64,000 bases of DNA from contig JADJEZ010000004.1 of the NCBI GenBank assembly GCA_016708825.1, forward strand, positions 248,001 through 312,000. The letters run 5' to 3'. This DNA is from Betaproteobacteria bacterium (lineage in GTDB: Bacteria; Pseudomonadota; Gammaproteobacteria; Burkholderiales; Usitatibacteraceae). This document shows, in pieces, positions 6,972 through 16,016 of the stretch. The position numbers and the translations under genes were made by a program. How positions within the stretch are numbered: position 1 is the first letter of the stretch; every line of letters begins with the position of its first letter. A model generated the notes under the pieces. The model was not told the DNA's origin and did no database searches. It was given only the letters and a program-made list of their open reading frames with translations.

Positions 6972-9328
6972 GGGTCTCCGTCAACTGGCTGCGGGAACTC
7001 GCGGGCGCCGACCTCGGCTTGGAGGAACTCGCGCGCGTGCTCACCATGGGCGGGCTGGAGGTCGAGGAAATCGCTCCGGTCGCGGGGGCATTCGACAAGA
7101 TCGTGGTGGCGCGTGTGCTGGGTGTTGCGCCGCACCCGGGCGCCGACAAGCTGCGCGTGGCGAGAGTCGATGCGGGGACGGGCACGGAACTGCAGATCGT
7201 CTGCGGCGCCCCCAACGTGGCCGAAGGCCAGAAGGTGCCCTGCGCGCTCATCGGTGCGAAGCTTCCGGGGCTCGAGATCAAGGCCGCGAAGCTGCGCGGG
7301 GTGGAGTCGAACGGGATGCTCTGCTCGGCGCGCGAGCTGGGGCTCTCCGAGGATCACGCGGGGCTGCTCGTCCTGCCGGAGGATGCGCCGGTCGGCGGCG
7401 ACATCCGCGAGTACCTGGACCTCGACGACACGATCCTCACGCTCAAGCTCACGCCGAACCGCGGCGATTGCCTGTCGATGTTCGGCGTGGCGCGGGACCT
7501 CGCGGCGCTCACCGGCAAGCCCGCCTCGCTTCCCGAGGCCCCGGCGGTGGCGGCGAGCATCCAGGAGGCGCGCGAGGTCCGCATTTCCGATCCCGAAGCC
7601 TGCGGACACTATTTCGGGCGCGTGATCCGCGGACTCGACGCGACGGCAAGTACGCCGGGCTGGATGACGCGCCGCCTCGAGCGCGCGGGCTTGAGGCCCC
7701 GTGCCCCGCTCGTGGACATCACCAACTACGTGATGCTCGAGCGCGGCCAGCCGATGCATGCCTTCGATCACGCGAAGCTCCAGGGCGCCATCGACGTGCG
7801 CATGGCGAAGCCCGGCGAGGAACTGAAGCTCCTCACCGAAGACTGGGCCGAGTACATCCCGAACCTGCTGCTCATCACCGACGCCTCGGGACCCGTCGCG
7901 CTCGGCGGCGTGATGGGCGGGTTCGACGCGATGGTGACCGACGCCACCACCGAGGTGTTCTTCGAGGCGGCGTACTTCGCCCCCGAGGCCATCCAGGGCC
8001 GCGTGAAGGCGTTGCAGCTCGTGAGCGATGCGGCCTTCCGCTTCGAACGCGGCATCGATTACGCGGGGACCCGGGCGGCGATGGAGCGCGCAACCGAGCT
8101 CACGCTCGCCATCTGTGGCGGCCAGGCGGGGCCGGTGACGCACGCGCACGGAAAGCTTCCCGCGCGGCAACCGGTGACGGTCCGGCCCGATCGCGTGCGT
8201 GCGCTGCTGGGCTATGGCGTGGACGACGAGTTCATGGCGCAGGTCTTCGCTCGCCTGAATTGCGCGGTGAAGCGCGATACCGGCGCACTTCGGGTGACGC
8301 CGCCGAGCTGGCGCTTCGACCTGGCGATCGAGGAGGACTTCGTCGAGGAGGTCGCGCGGGTCCACGGCTACGAGCACGTTCCCGCGCAGGCGCCCCGCTC
8401 GAGCATCGCGATGCTCGCCTGCAGCGAGGACTCGCGCTCGCGCCACGACGTGAAACGAGCGGCAGCCGCGCTTGGATACCAGGAAGTCATCAACTACAGC
8501 TTCGTCTCCTCGCAATGGGAGGCCGATTTCGCGGGCAACGCGGCCGCGGTCCGGCTCGCCAACCCCATCGCCAGCACGCTCGACGTCATGCGCTCCTCGC
8601 TCGTCGGCGGGCTGGTCGCGGTGGTGAAGTCGAACCTGAACCGCGGCGAGGAGCGGGTGCGGCTCTTCGAGATGGGCCGCTGCTTCCTCGGCGAGGGGCC
8701 GGAGCCACAGCAGCAGCCCGAGCGCCTCGCGGCGATCACCTACGGGGGGCGCCTGCCGGAGCAGTGGGCGGAAAAGACGCCTGCGGCGGACTTCTACGAT
8801 GCGAAAGGCGACCTGGTGGCGATCGCGGGTACGGTGCGGCTCGACTTTCGTCCCGGAAGCCATCCCGCCTGCCATCCCGGTCGCTGCGCCCGCGTCTGGG
8901 TGGACGAGCGCGAAGTGGGAGTCGTCGGCGAACTGCATCCCCGCTGGCAGCAGAAGTACGAACTTCCCGTGGCTCCCGTGCTCTTCGAGATCGATACCGC
9001 CGTGCTCCTGGCCGGCCGGGCGCCGCGCTTCTCGGGGCTGTCGCGGCTGCCCACGGTTCGTCGCGACCTGGCGGTGGTGGTGGCCGAGACGGTTCCCGCG
9101 GGAGCCATTCTGGAGGCCGTCCGGGCAGTCGTCCCGGCCTGCGTCCGGGAGGTCGAAATCTTCGACCAGTACCGCGGCAAGGGAGTCGATGCCGGGAGAA
9201 AAAGCCTTGCGTTTCGTATAGTTATACAGGATACTGCCAGAACTTTGACAGATGCCGAGGTGGAGGAAATCGTGGGTTCCGTCCGCCAGCTTCTCTCACA
9301 AAAATTCAATGCATTGCCGCGCACGTGA
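6968..9328 (+). CDS. pheT: Phenylalanine--tRNA ligase beta subunit
   Basis: 786 residues. Starts MRVSVNWLRELAG at 6968 inside the pheS stop. N-terminal tRNA-binding (EMAP-like) domain at about 40-150, B3/B4 editing domain, B5 domain, a catalytic-like core and the C-terminal ferredoxin-fold anticodon-binding domain (RLPTVRRDLAVVV near 695). Needed with PheS for tRNA-Phe charging and for hydrolysis of Tyr-tRNA-Phe. The 3' end contains an AT-rich island (about 9207-9250) that looks like the ihfA promoter. Its stop overlaps the GTG start of ihfA. Confidence 0.97.
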   Translation: MRVSVNWLRELAGADLGLEELARVLTMGGLEVEEIAPVAGAFDKIVVARVLGVAPHPGADKLRVARVDAGTGTELQIVCGAPNVAEGQKVPCALIGAKLPGLEIKAAKLRGVESNGMLCSARELGLSEDHAGLLVLPEDAPVGGDIREYLDLDDTILTLKLTPNRGDCLSMFGVARDLAALTGKPASLPEAPAVAASIQEAREVRISDPEACGHYFGRVIRGLDATASTPGWMTRRLERAGLRPRAPLVDITNYVMLERGQPMHAFDHAKLQGAIDVRMAKPGEELKLLTEDWAEYIPNLLLITDASGPVALGGVMGGFDAMVTDATTEVFFEAAYFAPEAIQGRVKALQLVSDAAFRFERGIDYAGTRAAMERATELTLAICGGQAGPVTHAHGKLPARQPVTVRPDRVRALLGYGVDDEFMAQVFARLNCAVKRDTGALRVTPPSWRFDLAIEEDFVEEVARVHGYEHVPAQAPRSSIAMLACSEDSRSRHDVKRAAAALGYQEVINYSFVSSQWEADFAGNAAAVRLANPIASTLDVMRSSLVGGLVAVVKSNLNRGEERVRLFEMGRCFLGEGPEPQQQPERLAAITYGGRLPEQWAEKTPAADFYDAKGDLVAIAGTVRLDFRPGSHPACHPGRCARVWVDEREVGVVGELHPRWQQKYELPVAPVLFEIDTAVLLAGRAPRFSGLSRLPTVRRDLAVVVAETVPAGAILEAVRAVVPACVREVEIFDQYRGKGVDAGRKSLAFRIVIQDTARTLTDAEVEEIVGSVRQLLSQKFNALPRT
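9207..9235 (+). promoter_or_regulatory. Candidate internal promoter for ihfA inside pheT
   Basis: TTGCGT (9207-9212), exactly 17 bp, GATACT (9230-9235). The spacer contains the palindrome GTATAGTTATAC (9216-9227). The patch is AT-rich within GC-rich coding DNA. E. coli ihfA also has a promoter inside pheT. Confidence 0.45.
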
Positions 9329-9651
9329 AAGACAAGGTCACCCTCACCAAGGCCGAGCTGGCCGACCTCATGTTCGAGAAGGTCGGGCTCAACAAACGCG
9401 AGGCCAAGGACATGGTCGAGTCCTTCTTCGAGGAGATCCGTATCGCCCTGGAAAGGGGCGAGATGGTGAAGCTCTCCGGGTTCGGCAACTTCCAGCTTCG
9501 CAAGAAACCGCAGAGACCCGGCCGCAATCCCAAGACCGGGGAAGAGATTCCCATTACCGCCCGGCGCGTGGTGACTTTCCACGCGAGCCAGAAGCTTAAG
9601 ACCCTCGTGGAGAAGTCCTTCAATGGCCACGGAGAACCTGGCAACGAGTGA
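9325..9651 (+). CDS. ihfA: Integration host factor alpha subunit
   Basis: 108 residues from GTG 9325, which overlaps the pheT stop (GTGA). Sequence KVTLTKAELADLMFEKVGLNKREAK starts the HU/IHF fold; KLSGFGNFQLR and the beta-arm RNPKTGEEIPITARRVVTF carry the minor-groove contact with the conserved RNPKTGE. IHF-alpha pairs with IHF-beta to bend DNA at promoters and origins. Position after pheT is the classic place. The merR gene starts inside its last 29 bp. Confidence 0.96.
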   Translation: MKDKVTLTKAELADLMFEKVGLNKREAKDMVESFFEEIRIALERGEMVKLSGFGNFQLRKKPQRPGRNPKTGEEIPITARRVVTFHASQKLKTLVEKSFNGHGEPGNE

Positions 9652-10012
9652 CCTGCCGGCCATCCCCGCCAAGCGCTATTTCACGATCGGCGAAGTAAGC
9701 GAATTGTGCGGGGTGAAGCCCCACGTACTGCGGTACTGGGAGCAGGAATTCACGCAGCTGAAGCCCCTGAAGCGCAGGGGCAACCGGCGCTATTACCAGC
9801 ACCACGAGGTGCTGCTGATCCGGCGCATCCGGGAACTCCTCTACGAGCACGGCTTCACCATCAATGGCGCGAGGAACCGCCTCGAGGAACCGCCCCCGTC
9901 GCGCACGGGCGCCTACTCCGCGCTCGGCACGATGACCGTCCCGCAGCCCATCTCGCCCGCCACGCTCCGCAAGGAACTCAAGAGCATCCTCAAGTTGCTC
10001 GACAAGGAATAG
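9623..10012 (+). CDS. MerR-family transcriptional regulator
   Basis: 129 residues. The N-terminal winged helix reads YFTIGEVSELCGVKPHVLRYWEQEF then RRGNRRYYQHHEV, the standard MerR HTH and wing. The C-terminal part is short, with no cysteine-based metal motif, ending in LRKELKSILKLLD, a probable dimer helix. A MerR gene next to ihfA is usual in Proteobacteria; its regulon is not well known. The start lies within ihfA in another frame, so it is the last gene of the operon. tRNA-Pro follows. Confidence 0.9.
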   Translation: MATENLATSDLPAIPAKRYFTIGEVSELCGVKPHVLRYWEQEFTQLKPLKRRGNRRYYQHHEVLLIRRIRELLYEHGFTINGARNRLEEPPPSRTGAYSALGTMTVPQPISPATLRKELKSILKLLDKE

Positions 10013-10049
10013 GCGGTTTCGCAGCCATTTCCGCGGCATTCCCCACTTT

Positions 10050-10065
10050 CCCGCGTAGGCGGGGA
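10050..10065 (+). repeat. REP-like palindrome CCCGCGTAGGCGGGGA, copy 1
   Basis: Five-bp inverted repeat CCCGC/GCGGG around GTAG, in the merR-tRNA gap. An identical 16-mer occurs at 51460-51475, also intergenic. It resembles short extragenic palindromes common in proteobacteria. It overlaps the -35 region of the tRNA promoter. Confidence 0.5.
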
Positions 10066-10076
10066 CCCAGTTCGGC

Positions 10077-10082
10077 TATAAT
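10077..10082 (+). promoter_or_regulatory. -10 element of tRNA-Pro promoter (TATAAT)
   Basis: Consensus TATAAT 12 nt before the tRNA 5' end, placing the start near 10089. No clear TTGACA at the expected spacing. Confidence 0.6.
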
Positions 10083-10094
10083 TTCGCTCTCGGT

Positions 10095-10171
10095 CGGGGC
10101 GTAGCGCAGCCTGGTAGCGCACCTGCATGGGGTGCAGGGGGTCGAAGGTTCGAATCCTTTCGCCCCGACCA
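10095..10171 (+). tRNA. tRNA-Pro (anticodon GGG), CCA encoded
   Basis: 77 nt. Acceptor CGGGGCG (10095-10101) pairs with CGCCCCG (10161-10167), followed by A and genomic CCA (10169-10171). D arm GCGC...GCGC, anticodon stem CCTGC/GCAGG with loop ATGGGGT, so the anticodon at 10129-10131 is GGG and reads CCC and CCU. T arm GAAGG-TTCGAAT-CCTTT. tRNA-Pro after ihfA-merR is a common beta-proteobacterial arrangement and a frequent integration site, but no integrase follows. Confidence 0.96.
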
Positions 10172-10186
10172 AACCCATTCGATGAA

Positions 10187-10216
10187 CGACGGGCGGCGAG
10201 GAATCGCCGCCCGTCG
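10187..10216 (+). terminator. Strong hairpin terminator after tRNA-Pro
   Basis: Thirteen-bp perfect stem CGACGGGCGGCGA / TCGCCGCCCGTCG with a GGAA loop, followed by GCCTTTTCGATCTTTCCTTTT. It lies between tRNA-Pro and the convergent acyltransferase gene and probably stops both. Confidence 0.85.
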
Positions 10217-10250
10217 CCTTTTCGATCTTTCCTTTTCGTGACGTCGCTTC

Positions 10251-13081
10251 TCAGGCGACGTGACCCGCGTCCTCTTCTCCCACCTCGCGCAGGATCGCCC
10301 CCCGCGCTGCATTGCGCATCGCGACCGAAGCGGCAAATGCATCGGCTGCGTCGGCTGGAACAGCGACCGGCTCGCCGCAGCTCACCGCGATGGCGTGGCG
10401 GCGCGGCGCCCAGGTCCCCGAGGGAAGGATCGCGCGCGTGCCGACGATCGCGACGGGCACCACGGGAATGCCCGCCTGAGCCGCGGCCGCGAAGGCGCCC
10501 AAACGGAACTCGAGAAGCCCCGGTGCGCGCCGGAACGTGCCCTCGGGGAAGATCGCGAGCGGCGCGCCGCGCACGGCATCGGCCGCGAGGCGCTCGGCGT
10601 CCTCCACGCTTTTCGCGGCGGAAAAACGCTCCACGAAATCGGCGCCGAGTCGCGTGAGGAAGACGCGCGAGATCACGTGGTCGAGGAGTTCGCGCTTGGC
10701 GACGAAGCGGCAAGGCTTCTCCAGCGCGGCCACGAACACCAGCCCGTCGAGATAGCTCGCGTGGTTGGCCACGATGACGAAGGGTTGGCCGCTGGGCAGG
10801 TTGCCAGTACCCTTCACGACGAGCCTCAATCCGGCCAGCGCGAGGAAGGTGCGCGCGGCGATGCGGCCAATTCGCCAGGCCCACGCCGGACTCGTCGTGG
10901 CGGCGATCGAGAGCCAGGCAGGCGGCGCGAGCGTCCAGAAGACGACCCACACCCATGTCGTATATACGGCGGCTCGCGCTCCCGAGAGCCATTGCGCGGC
11001 CGTGGCACGCGCCGCCGACAGCGCGAGTCGCGTGAACTGCATCCACACCGCGTGCGTGGGCGCGCCGACGAGCCCTGACTCGAACACTTCGCGGCTCGCC
11101 GCACGGCGAATCTTGCCGCTCGAGGTCTTGGGAACCGTGTGGGGCGGCGCGAGGACCACTTCGTCCGGCGGCTCACCCAGCGCCTCCGAAACCGCGCGGA
11201 CGATCGCATCGCGAAGCCTCTCGCGCGCCACGGCTTCCTTTTCACGCGTCTCCGCGAGCACCACGAGGCGCTCCGTGCCGGATTGCGGGTCGAGGCTGCC
11301 GAACGCCGCCACGCAGCCCTTGCGCACGCCCGGCACGGCGCCCACGGCCTCCTCGATCTCGTGCGGGTAGATGTTGCGCCCGGCGCGGATCACGATGTCC
11401 TTCACGCGGCCGGTGATGCAGACCTCGCCCTCGGCGAGATAGGCGCGGTCCCCGGTGACGAGCCAGTCGCCGTCGAAGAGCCGTGCGGTCTCCTCGGGAT
11501 TGCGGTAGTAGCCGCGCGTGGCCGATGGGCCCCGGAACTCGAGCATGCCTTCCTCGCGCTCGCCCAGTTCGCGCCCGTCTCCGTCGACGATGCGGATGCC
11601 GTGCCCGGGCAGGGGCCGGCCGCAGGCGACGAAGCGCATCGCGTTCGAGTCGTCCGGCGCCGCGGGCACCGCCCGGCGCTCGCGCACGAAGGTGTCGCGG
11701 CGGATCCGGTCCACGCGGGCCCCTCGGCCCAGCGGCGGCAGCAGCAAGCCCACGGTCGCTTCCGCCAGGCCGAATACCGGCGTCATGGCCTCGCGGCGAA
11801 AACCGAACCGGGCGAACCGGGCGATGAACCGCTCCATCGTGTCCGGGCTCACGGGCTCGGCGCCGTTGGCCGCGATGCGCAGCGTGGACAGGTCGATGCC
11901 TTCGATCTGCTCGTCCGCGATGCGCTTCACGCAGAGTTCATAGGCGAAGTTGGGTGCCGCAGTGAGCGTGCCGTGGTGGCGGTGGATGGCCCACAGCCAG
12001 CTTTCGGGGCGCGCGAGGAAGGTGAGCGGCGAGAGCACGACGAAGGGTTTCCCGTAGTACAGGCTCGCGAGGAAGGTCGCGATGAGTCCGAAGTCGTGAT
12101 AGAGCGGCAGCCAGCTCACGAACACATCGTCGGGTGCGACTCGCGCGCCCTTGCCGATCGCACGGATGTTGGCCAGCAGGTTGGCGTGCGTGAGCACCAC
12201 GCCCTTGGGGTTGCCCGTGCTGCCCGAGGTGTACTGGATGAACGCGATGTCCTCTGGCGTCGTCGCGGTGGGCGTGAAGGCGCGGCGATCCCCCGTGGGC
12301 CCGCCCAGGGACATCACGTGGCGAAGCCCCGGGACGATCGCCTCGAGCAGTCGCGCGACGGGCATCGCCTCGTCCACCGTGAGCAGCGCCACGGCCTCGG
12401 CGTTGGCAAGAATTCCGGCGTGCCGCCGCACATGGTCTTCGATACGCGACATCTGCGCAGGCGGGTAGATCGGGACCGGGATGCCTCCCGCGAGAAGGAT
12501 GCCGAAGAAGGCGTGGAAATAGGCTGCCCCAGTGGGCAGCATGATCGCCACGGCCTGCCCCGCCGCGACGCCGGCATCCTGCAGGCGCGCGGCGACGGCG
12601 CTCGCCCCGCCATCAACTCGCCGTAGGTGATCTCCTGCTCGCCCTCGGGGGAGACCACGGTGACTTGCCTGCGCTCCGGATGCCTCCCGGCGTGCCACTC
12701 GAGCACCTCCTGGAGCGTCTTCGCCTCCTCCGGTTCGGCCCGCAGGCGCTCCACGGGCGCGGCGCGCGTTTTGGCGATCGCACCCCGCGAGGTGTGGCGG
12801 GGTGCCGCGGCCACCGCCGCGAGGAGGTCCCGGGGCGTGTCGGCGCGGGAGATCGTGTCCTCCGGCAGGCGCACGCCGAAGGCGCGCTCCACGCGAATCA
12901 GCAGTTCCACGCGCGCGAGGCTGTCGAGGCCGAGGTCGCGTTCGAGCGAAGCGTCGAGCGAGACGTCGTCGGGATGCGCGCGCTCCCGGTGCAGGTCGCG
13001 GCAGGTCTCGCGCAACACGCCGAGCAGGGTGCGCGCGCGCTCGTCGGCATCGCCACCGCGCTGCGATTCCTCGAGATCCAT
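10251..13081 (-). CDS. ACP - acyl-activating enzyme - PlsC acyltransferase fusion (one apparent frameshift)
   Basis: About 943 residues from ATG 13081 (SD GGAGAG 9 nt before it; an in-frame ATG at 13102 is possible). Domains: an acyl carrier protein with the phosphopantetheine site DLGLDSLARVEL (about 1-85), an AMP-forming acyl-CoA/ACP ligase with YTSGSTGNPKGVVLTHAN, LPLYHDFG and GRVKDIVIRAGRNIYP (about 110-640), then a PlsC acyltransferase with NHASYLD and FPEGTF (about 730-940). Likely role: activate a fatty acid, load it on its own ACP and transfer it to a glycerolipid or other acceptor, at the inner membrane. The frame breaks at the C-run 12605-12608, where one extra base restores MAGASAVAARL. 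Substrate is unknown. Confidence 0.85.
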
Positions 13082-13309
13082 GGGAACTCTCTCCGCGTTC
13101 ATTGCCCGTCGCCTTCGACGCGGGCGGGCTCATCCCATTGTCGCCTCCGGAGCCGCCCCTTGCCAGCAGGATGGAGCGCATCCCCGGAGGTTTCGCTCCG
13201 TGGGCCGTCGTCCGGGGGCTGCGAGGCCGCGCACCCGCCTTGGATCGGGCTCGGGATTGCATTAGTCTGCTCCCCATGGATCGAATCCTGGTCGCGCGGA
13301 GCTGACGCC

Positions 13310-13873
13310 ATGCAGATGAAGGGAGAACAGTTGCTTCCCGCGCCGCCCGAGCGCGTCTGGGAAGCGCTCAACGACCCGGAGGTGATCCGGGATTGCGTGC
13401 CGGGCTGCGAGTCGCTCGAACGCGTCTCGGAGACGGAGTTCCACGCCCTGCTGTTGGCGGCGATAGGGCCCGTGAAGGCGAAGTTCACCGGCAAGCTCAC
13501 GCTCTCCGATCTCGATCCGCCGCGCTCATACCGCATGAGCTTCGAGGGCTCCGGCGGCGCGACGGGATTCGCGAAGGGCAGCGCGGAAGTCACGCTCGCC
13601 CCGGCGGAGGCGGGCACGCGGCTTTGCTACGCGGCGAGCGTCCAGGTGGGCGGAAAGCTCGCGCAGGTGGGCTCGCGCCTGATCGACGGCGTGGCCGCGA
13701 AGATCGCCGGGGATTTCTTCGCACGCTTCCGGGCGCATTTTGCCGGGACGGAGCCCGTCGAGGTCGCGAAACCTGCCGACGCAGCCGCTCGCGGGGTGCC
13801 CATCGCCCGGCTCGCGATCGCGGTGGCTGCGCTCCTCGCGATCGCCGTCGTCGCCGTACTGCTCCTGCGCTAG
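13310..13873 (+). CDS. CoxG-like SRPBCC protein with C-terminal membrane anchor
   Basis: 187 residues. Starts MQMKGEQLLPAPPERVWEAL, continues with NDPEVIRDCVPGCESLE, FTGKLTLSDLDPPRSY and GGKLAQVGSRLIDGVAAKIA, the conserved pattern of the carbon-monoxide-dehydrogenase subunit G (CoxG) family. The last ~25 residues are one hydrophobic helix (LAIAVAALLAIAVVAVLLL), so the protein is anchored with its domain in the cytoplasm. CoxG recruits molybdenum CO dehydrogenase to the membrane in Oligotropha, but no cox genes are here, so the real partner is unknown. Its stop overlaps the stop of the convergent malic enzyme. Confidence 0.82.
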   Translation: MQMKGEQLLPAPPERVWEALNDPEVIRDCVPGCESLERVSETEFHALLLAAIGPVKAKFTGKLTLSDLDPPRSYRMSFEGSGGATGFAKGSAEVTLAPAEAGTRLCYAASVQVGGKLAQVGSRLIDGVAAKIAGDFFARFRAHFAGTEPVEVAKPADAAARGVPIARLAIAVAALLAIAVVAVLLLR

Positions 13874-15516
13874 GCGTACGAGGGATATGTCGGCTCGTAC
13901 ATGTTCTTGCGGATGAAGGCAGCCGTGTCGGCGGGCTTGGGCACGCCGGCCAGCCCGCGCGCGAAAGCGACGTCGGCCACGCGCGTGGCGATCGCCGCGG
14001 AGACTTCCCGCATGCGGGAGAGCGACGGGTAGATGCTGCCCTGGTCCAGGTCGGCCTGGGACACCATGCCCGCGAGCGTGTCCGCGGCGGCGAGGAACAT
14101 CTCGTCGGTCACGCGCCTGGCCTTGCAGGCGACCACGCCCAGGCCCACGCCCGGGAAGATGTAGGAGTTGTTGCCCTGCCGGGGCACGAAGGTCCTGCCG
14201 TCGAAGTTCACCGGGGCGAAGGGGCTCCCGCAGGCGAACACGGCGCGCCCCTTGCTCCAGGCATAGGCTTCCTCCGCCGTGCACTCCGACTTGGAGGTCG
14301 GATTCGACAGCGCGAACACGATCGGCCGTTCGTTGAAGGAGGACATCGCCTCGATGATCGGCTTGGTGAAGGTGCGTCCGACAGCGGCCACGCCGATGAT
14401 CGCCTGGGGCTTCAGCGCATTCACGGCGGAGGCGAAGTCCGCGATGGGCGCGTGCTCGTGCGCGTACTTGCGCTTGTGGTCGGTGAGCCCCTGCCGCGCG
14501 GCGGTCACGAGGCCCTTGGAGTCAACCAGCCAGCAGCGCTTGCGCGCCTCGGCTTCCGGGAGGCCCTGCGCCATGAGCGAGGCGGTGACGAGGTCCGCGA
14601 TGCCGCAGGCGGCCTCCCCGGCGCCCAGGAACAGCACGCGGGTGTCGGCGAGGCTCTTGCCGGTGATGCGGATGGCCGACTTGAGGCCGGAGAGCGCGAC
14701 CGACGCAGTACCCTGGATGTCGTCATTGAAGGTGCAGATGCGGTCCTGGTACTTGTGCAGCAGCCGAAAGGCGTTCGCGTTGGCGAAGTCCTCGAACTGG
14801 ATGAGCACGCCCGGGAAGACCTCGTTCGCGGCCGCGACGAACTCCTCGACCAGCGCGTCGTACTCGGCGCCGCGCAGGCGCCTGCGCACCACGCCGATGT
14901 AGAGCGGATCCTGGAGCAGTTCCTCGTTCTCGGTGCCCACGTCGAGCGTCACGGGAAGGCACAGGCTGGGGTCCATGCCCGCACAGGCGGTGTAGAGCGA
15001 GAGCTTGCCCACGGGGATGCCCATGCCCTGCGCTCCCAGGTCGCCAAGTCCGAGGATGCGCTCGCCGTCGGTCACGACGATGAGCCCGGCCTTCTGCGGC
15101 CAGTTCTTCAGCACCTGCTTCACGCGCCCGGCATCGGCAGCGGTCACGAAGAGCCCGCGCGGCTGGCGATAGATCCGTCCGTAGAGCTGGCAGCCCAGGC
15201 CCACCGTGGGCGTGTAGATGAGGGGCATGATCTCCTCGGCGTTCTCCATCACGACGCGGAAGAAGAGCGTCTCGTTCCGGTCATGGAGCGCGGTGAGGAA
15301 GATGTACTTCTCCAGATCGGAGGACTGGCTGCGCAGGTTGTTGAGCACCCGCTGGACCTGCTCGGGCTGGGTGTGCACGCGCGCCGGCAGCAGCCCGCGC
15401 AATCCCAGTGCGTCGCGCTCGCGGTCGGTGAAGGCGGTGCCCTTGTTGAGAACCGGGTCGTGCAGGAGGGAATTTCCGCGCAGGGAAGTAGAGGACTTCG
15501 AGCCTGAGTCAGCCAT
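13870..15516 (-). CDS. NAD-dependent malic enzyme
   Basis: 548 residues from ATG 15516, chosen because GGAG stands 8-9 nt before it; upstream in-frame ATGs (15525, 15564) lack an SD. Oxidative decarboxylation of malate to pyruvate. Key motifs: PLIYTPTVGLGCQLYG, VTDGERILGLGDLGAQGMGI (malate/lysine region), FEDFANANAF and CTFNDDIQGTASV (metal ligands), and the Rossmann FLGAGEAACGIADL. The length fits the SfcA/MaeA class rather than the phosphotransacetylase-fused MaeB class. Divergent from the glycine riboswitch and gcv operon, with a 218-bp spacer before the aptamer. That spacer holds the gcv promoter candidate; I recognise no promoter for this gene. Confidence 0.93.
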   Translation of the reverse strand: MADSGSKSSTSLRGNSLLHDPVLNKGTAFTDRERDALGLRGLLPARVHTQPEQVQRVLNNLRSQSSDLEKYIFLTALHDRNETLFFRVVMENAEEIMPLIYTPTVGLGCQLYGRIYRQPRGLFVTAADAGRVKQVLKNWPQKAGLIVVTDGERILGLGDLGAQGMGIPVGKLSLYTACAGMDPSLCLPVTLDVGTENEELLQDPLYIGVVRRRLRGAEYDALVEEFVAAANEVFPGVLIQFEDFANANAFRLLHKYQDRICTFNDDIQGTASVALSGLKSAIRITGKSLADTRVLFLGAGEAACGIADLVTASLMAQGLPEAEARKRCWLVDSKGLVTAARQGLTDHKRKYAHEHAPIADFASAVNALKPQAIIGVAAVGRTFTKPIIEAMSSFNERPIVFALSNPTSKSECTAEEAYAWSKGRAVFACGSPFAPVNFDGRTFVPRQGNNSYIFPGVGLGVVACKARRVTDEMFLAAADTLAGMVSQADLDQGSIYPSLSRMREVSAAIATRVADVAFARGLAGVPKPADTAAFIRKNMYEPTYPSYA

Positions 15517-15680
15517 GGTGATCATCTCCGAGCAGCCGCCGGGTCGCCGGGTCGCGTTCCGCACGCGTCCCTCGAGCGCCGATGTCTTGTCCGGGCAATG
15601 CCGGTGGCGGACTGCCAGCCATCGTAGGCCGGAGCGCGTCGCGCCCCTTGCGCTCGATCAATGGCGGCGTTTGCGCCCGA

Positions 15681-15724
15681 TCAAACCTCCCCGGTTTGAC
15701 AGGTCGAGGGGGCCCGCGTAGCCT
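15681..15724 (+). promoter_or_regulatory. gcv promoter candidate with overlapping palindrome
   Basis: TTGACA (15696-15701), 17 bp, TAGCCT (15719-15724), ending about 10 nt before the riboswitch. A perfect inverted repeat TCAAACC-TCCCC-GGTTTGA (15681-15699) covers the -35 box, a fitting place for a repressor or activator. The regulator is unknown. Confidence 0.5.
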
Positions 15725-15734
15725 CCGGCGGCAT

Positions 15735-15957
15735 CCGGTCGGGAGAGCGTCGCCGCAATGCACCGCGGGGCCGCCGAAGGGGTAGCGCCCGCAAACTCTC
15801 AGGCAAAAGGACCGTCCGGAACCGGGTTCGCATCCTGCGCTGCACGGGGAGGCGAGGCAGTCCCGGACTCTGGAGAGCGGCGGCGAGAGCCGTCCACCGA
15901 AGGGGCTCGCGGCACGGGGAACCGGCGCCGTAATCTCTCAGGTACAAGGGACAGAGG
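15735..15957 (+). ncRNA. Tandem glycine riboswitch
   Basis: Two consecutive aptamers. Aptamer 1 (about 15735-15815): CGGTC/GACCG closing helix, GGGAGAGC, CCGAAGG and ACTCTCAGGCAAAAGGACC. Aptamer 2 (about 15868-15957): CTCTG/CAGAG helix, GGAGAGC, ACCGAAGG, ATCTCTCAGGTACAAGGGAC. Both show the canonical glycine-binding core of the family that controls gcv operons, usually turning them on when glycine is abundant. The 3' strand of helix P1 of aptamer 2 touches the first base of the terminator hairpin, consistent with a transcriptional on-switch. Confidence 0.95.
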
Positions 15958-15995
15958 GGCCAGGCAAGCGACGCTAGGCTTGCCTGGCCCCTTTT
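15956..15995 (+). terminator. Riboswitch expression-platform terminator
   Basis: Fourteen-bp perfect stem GGGGCCAGGCAAGC (15956-15969) / GCTTGCCTGGCCCC (15978-15991), loop GACGCTAG, then TTTT. It precedes the gcvT SD (CTGGAGG) by under 20 nt. Without glycine it should end transcription. Confidence 0.9.
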
Positions 15996-16016
15996 CATTT
16001 CCTGGAGGCAAGCGCC

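Noticed and set aside
10095..10251. Integrated element at tRNA-Pro
   Set aside because: No integrase, no repeated tRNA 3' end; a terminator and a normal gene follow.
13310..13873. Part of a CO dehydrogenase operon
   Set aside because: No coxMSL or maturation genes nearby; only the CoxG-like fold is present.
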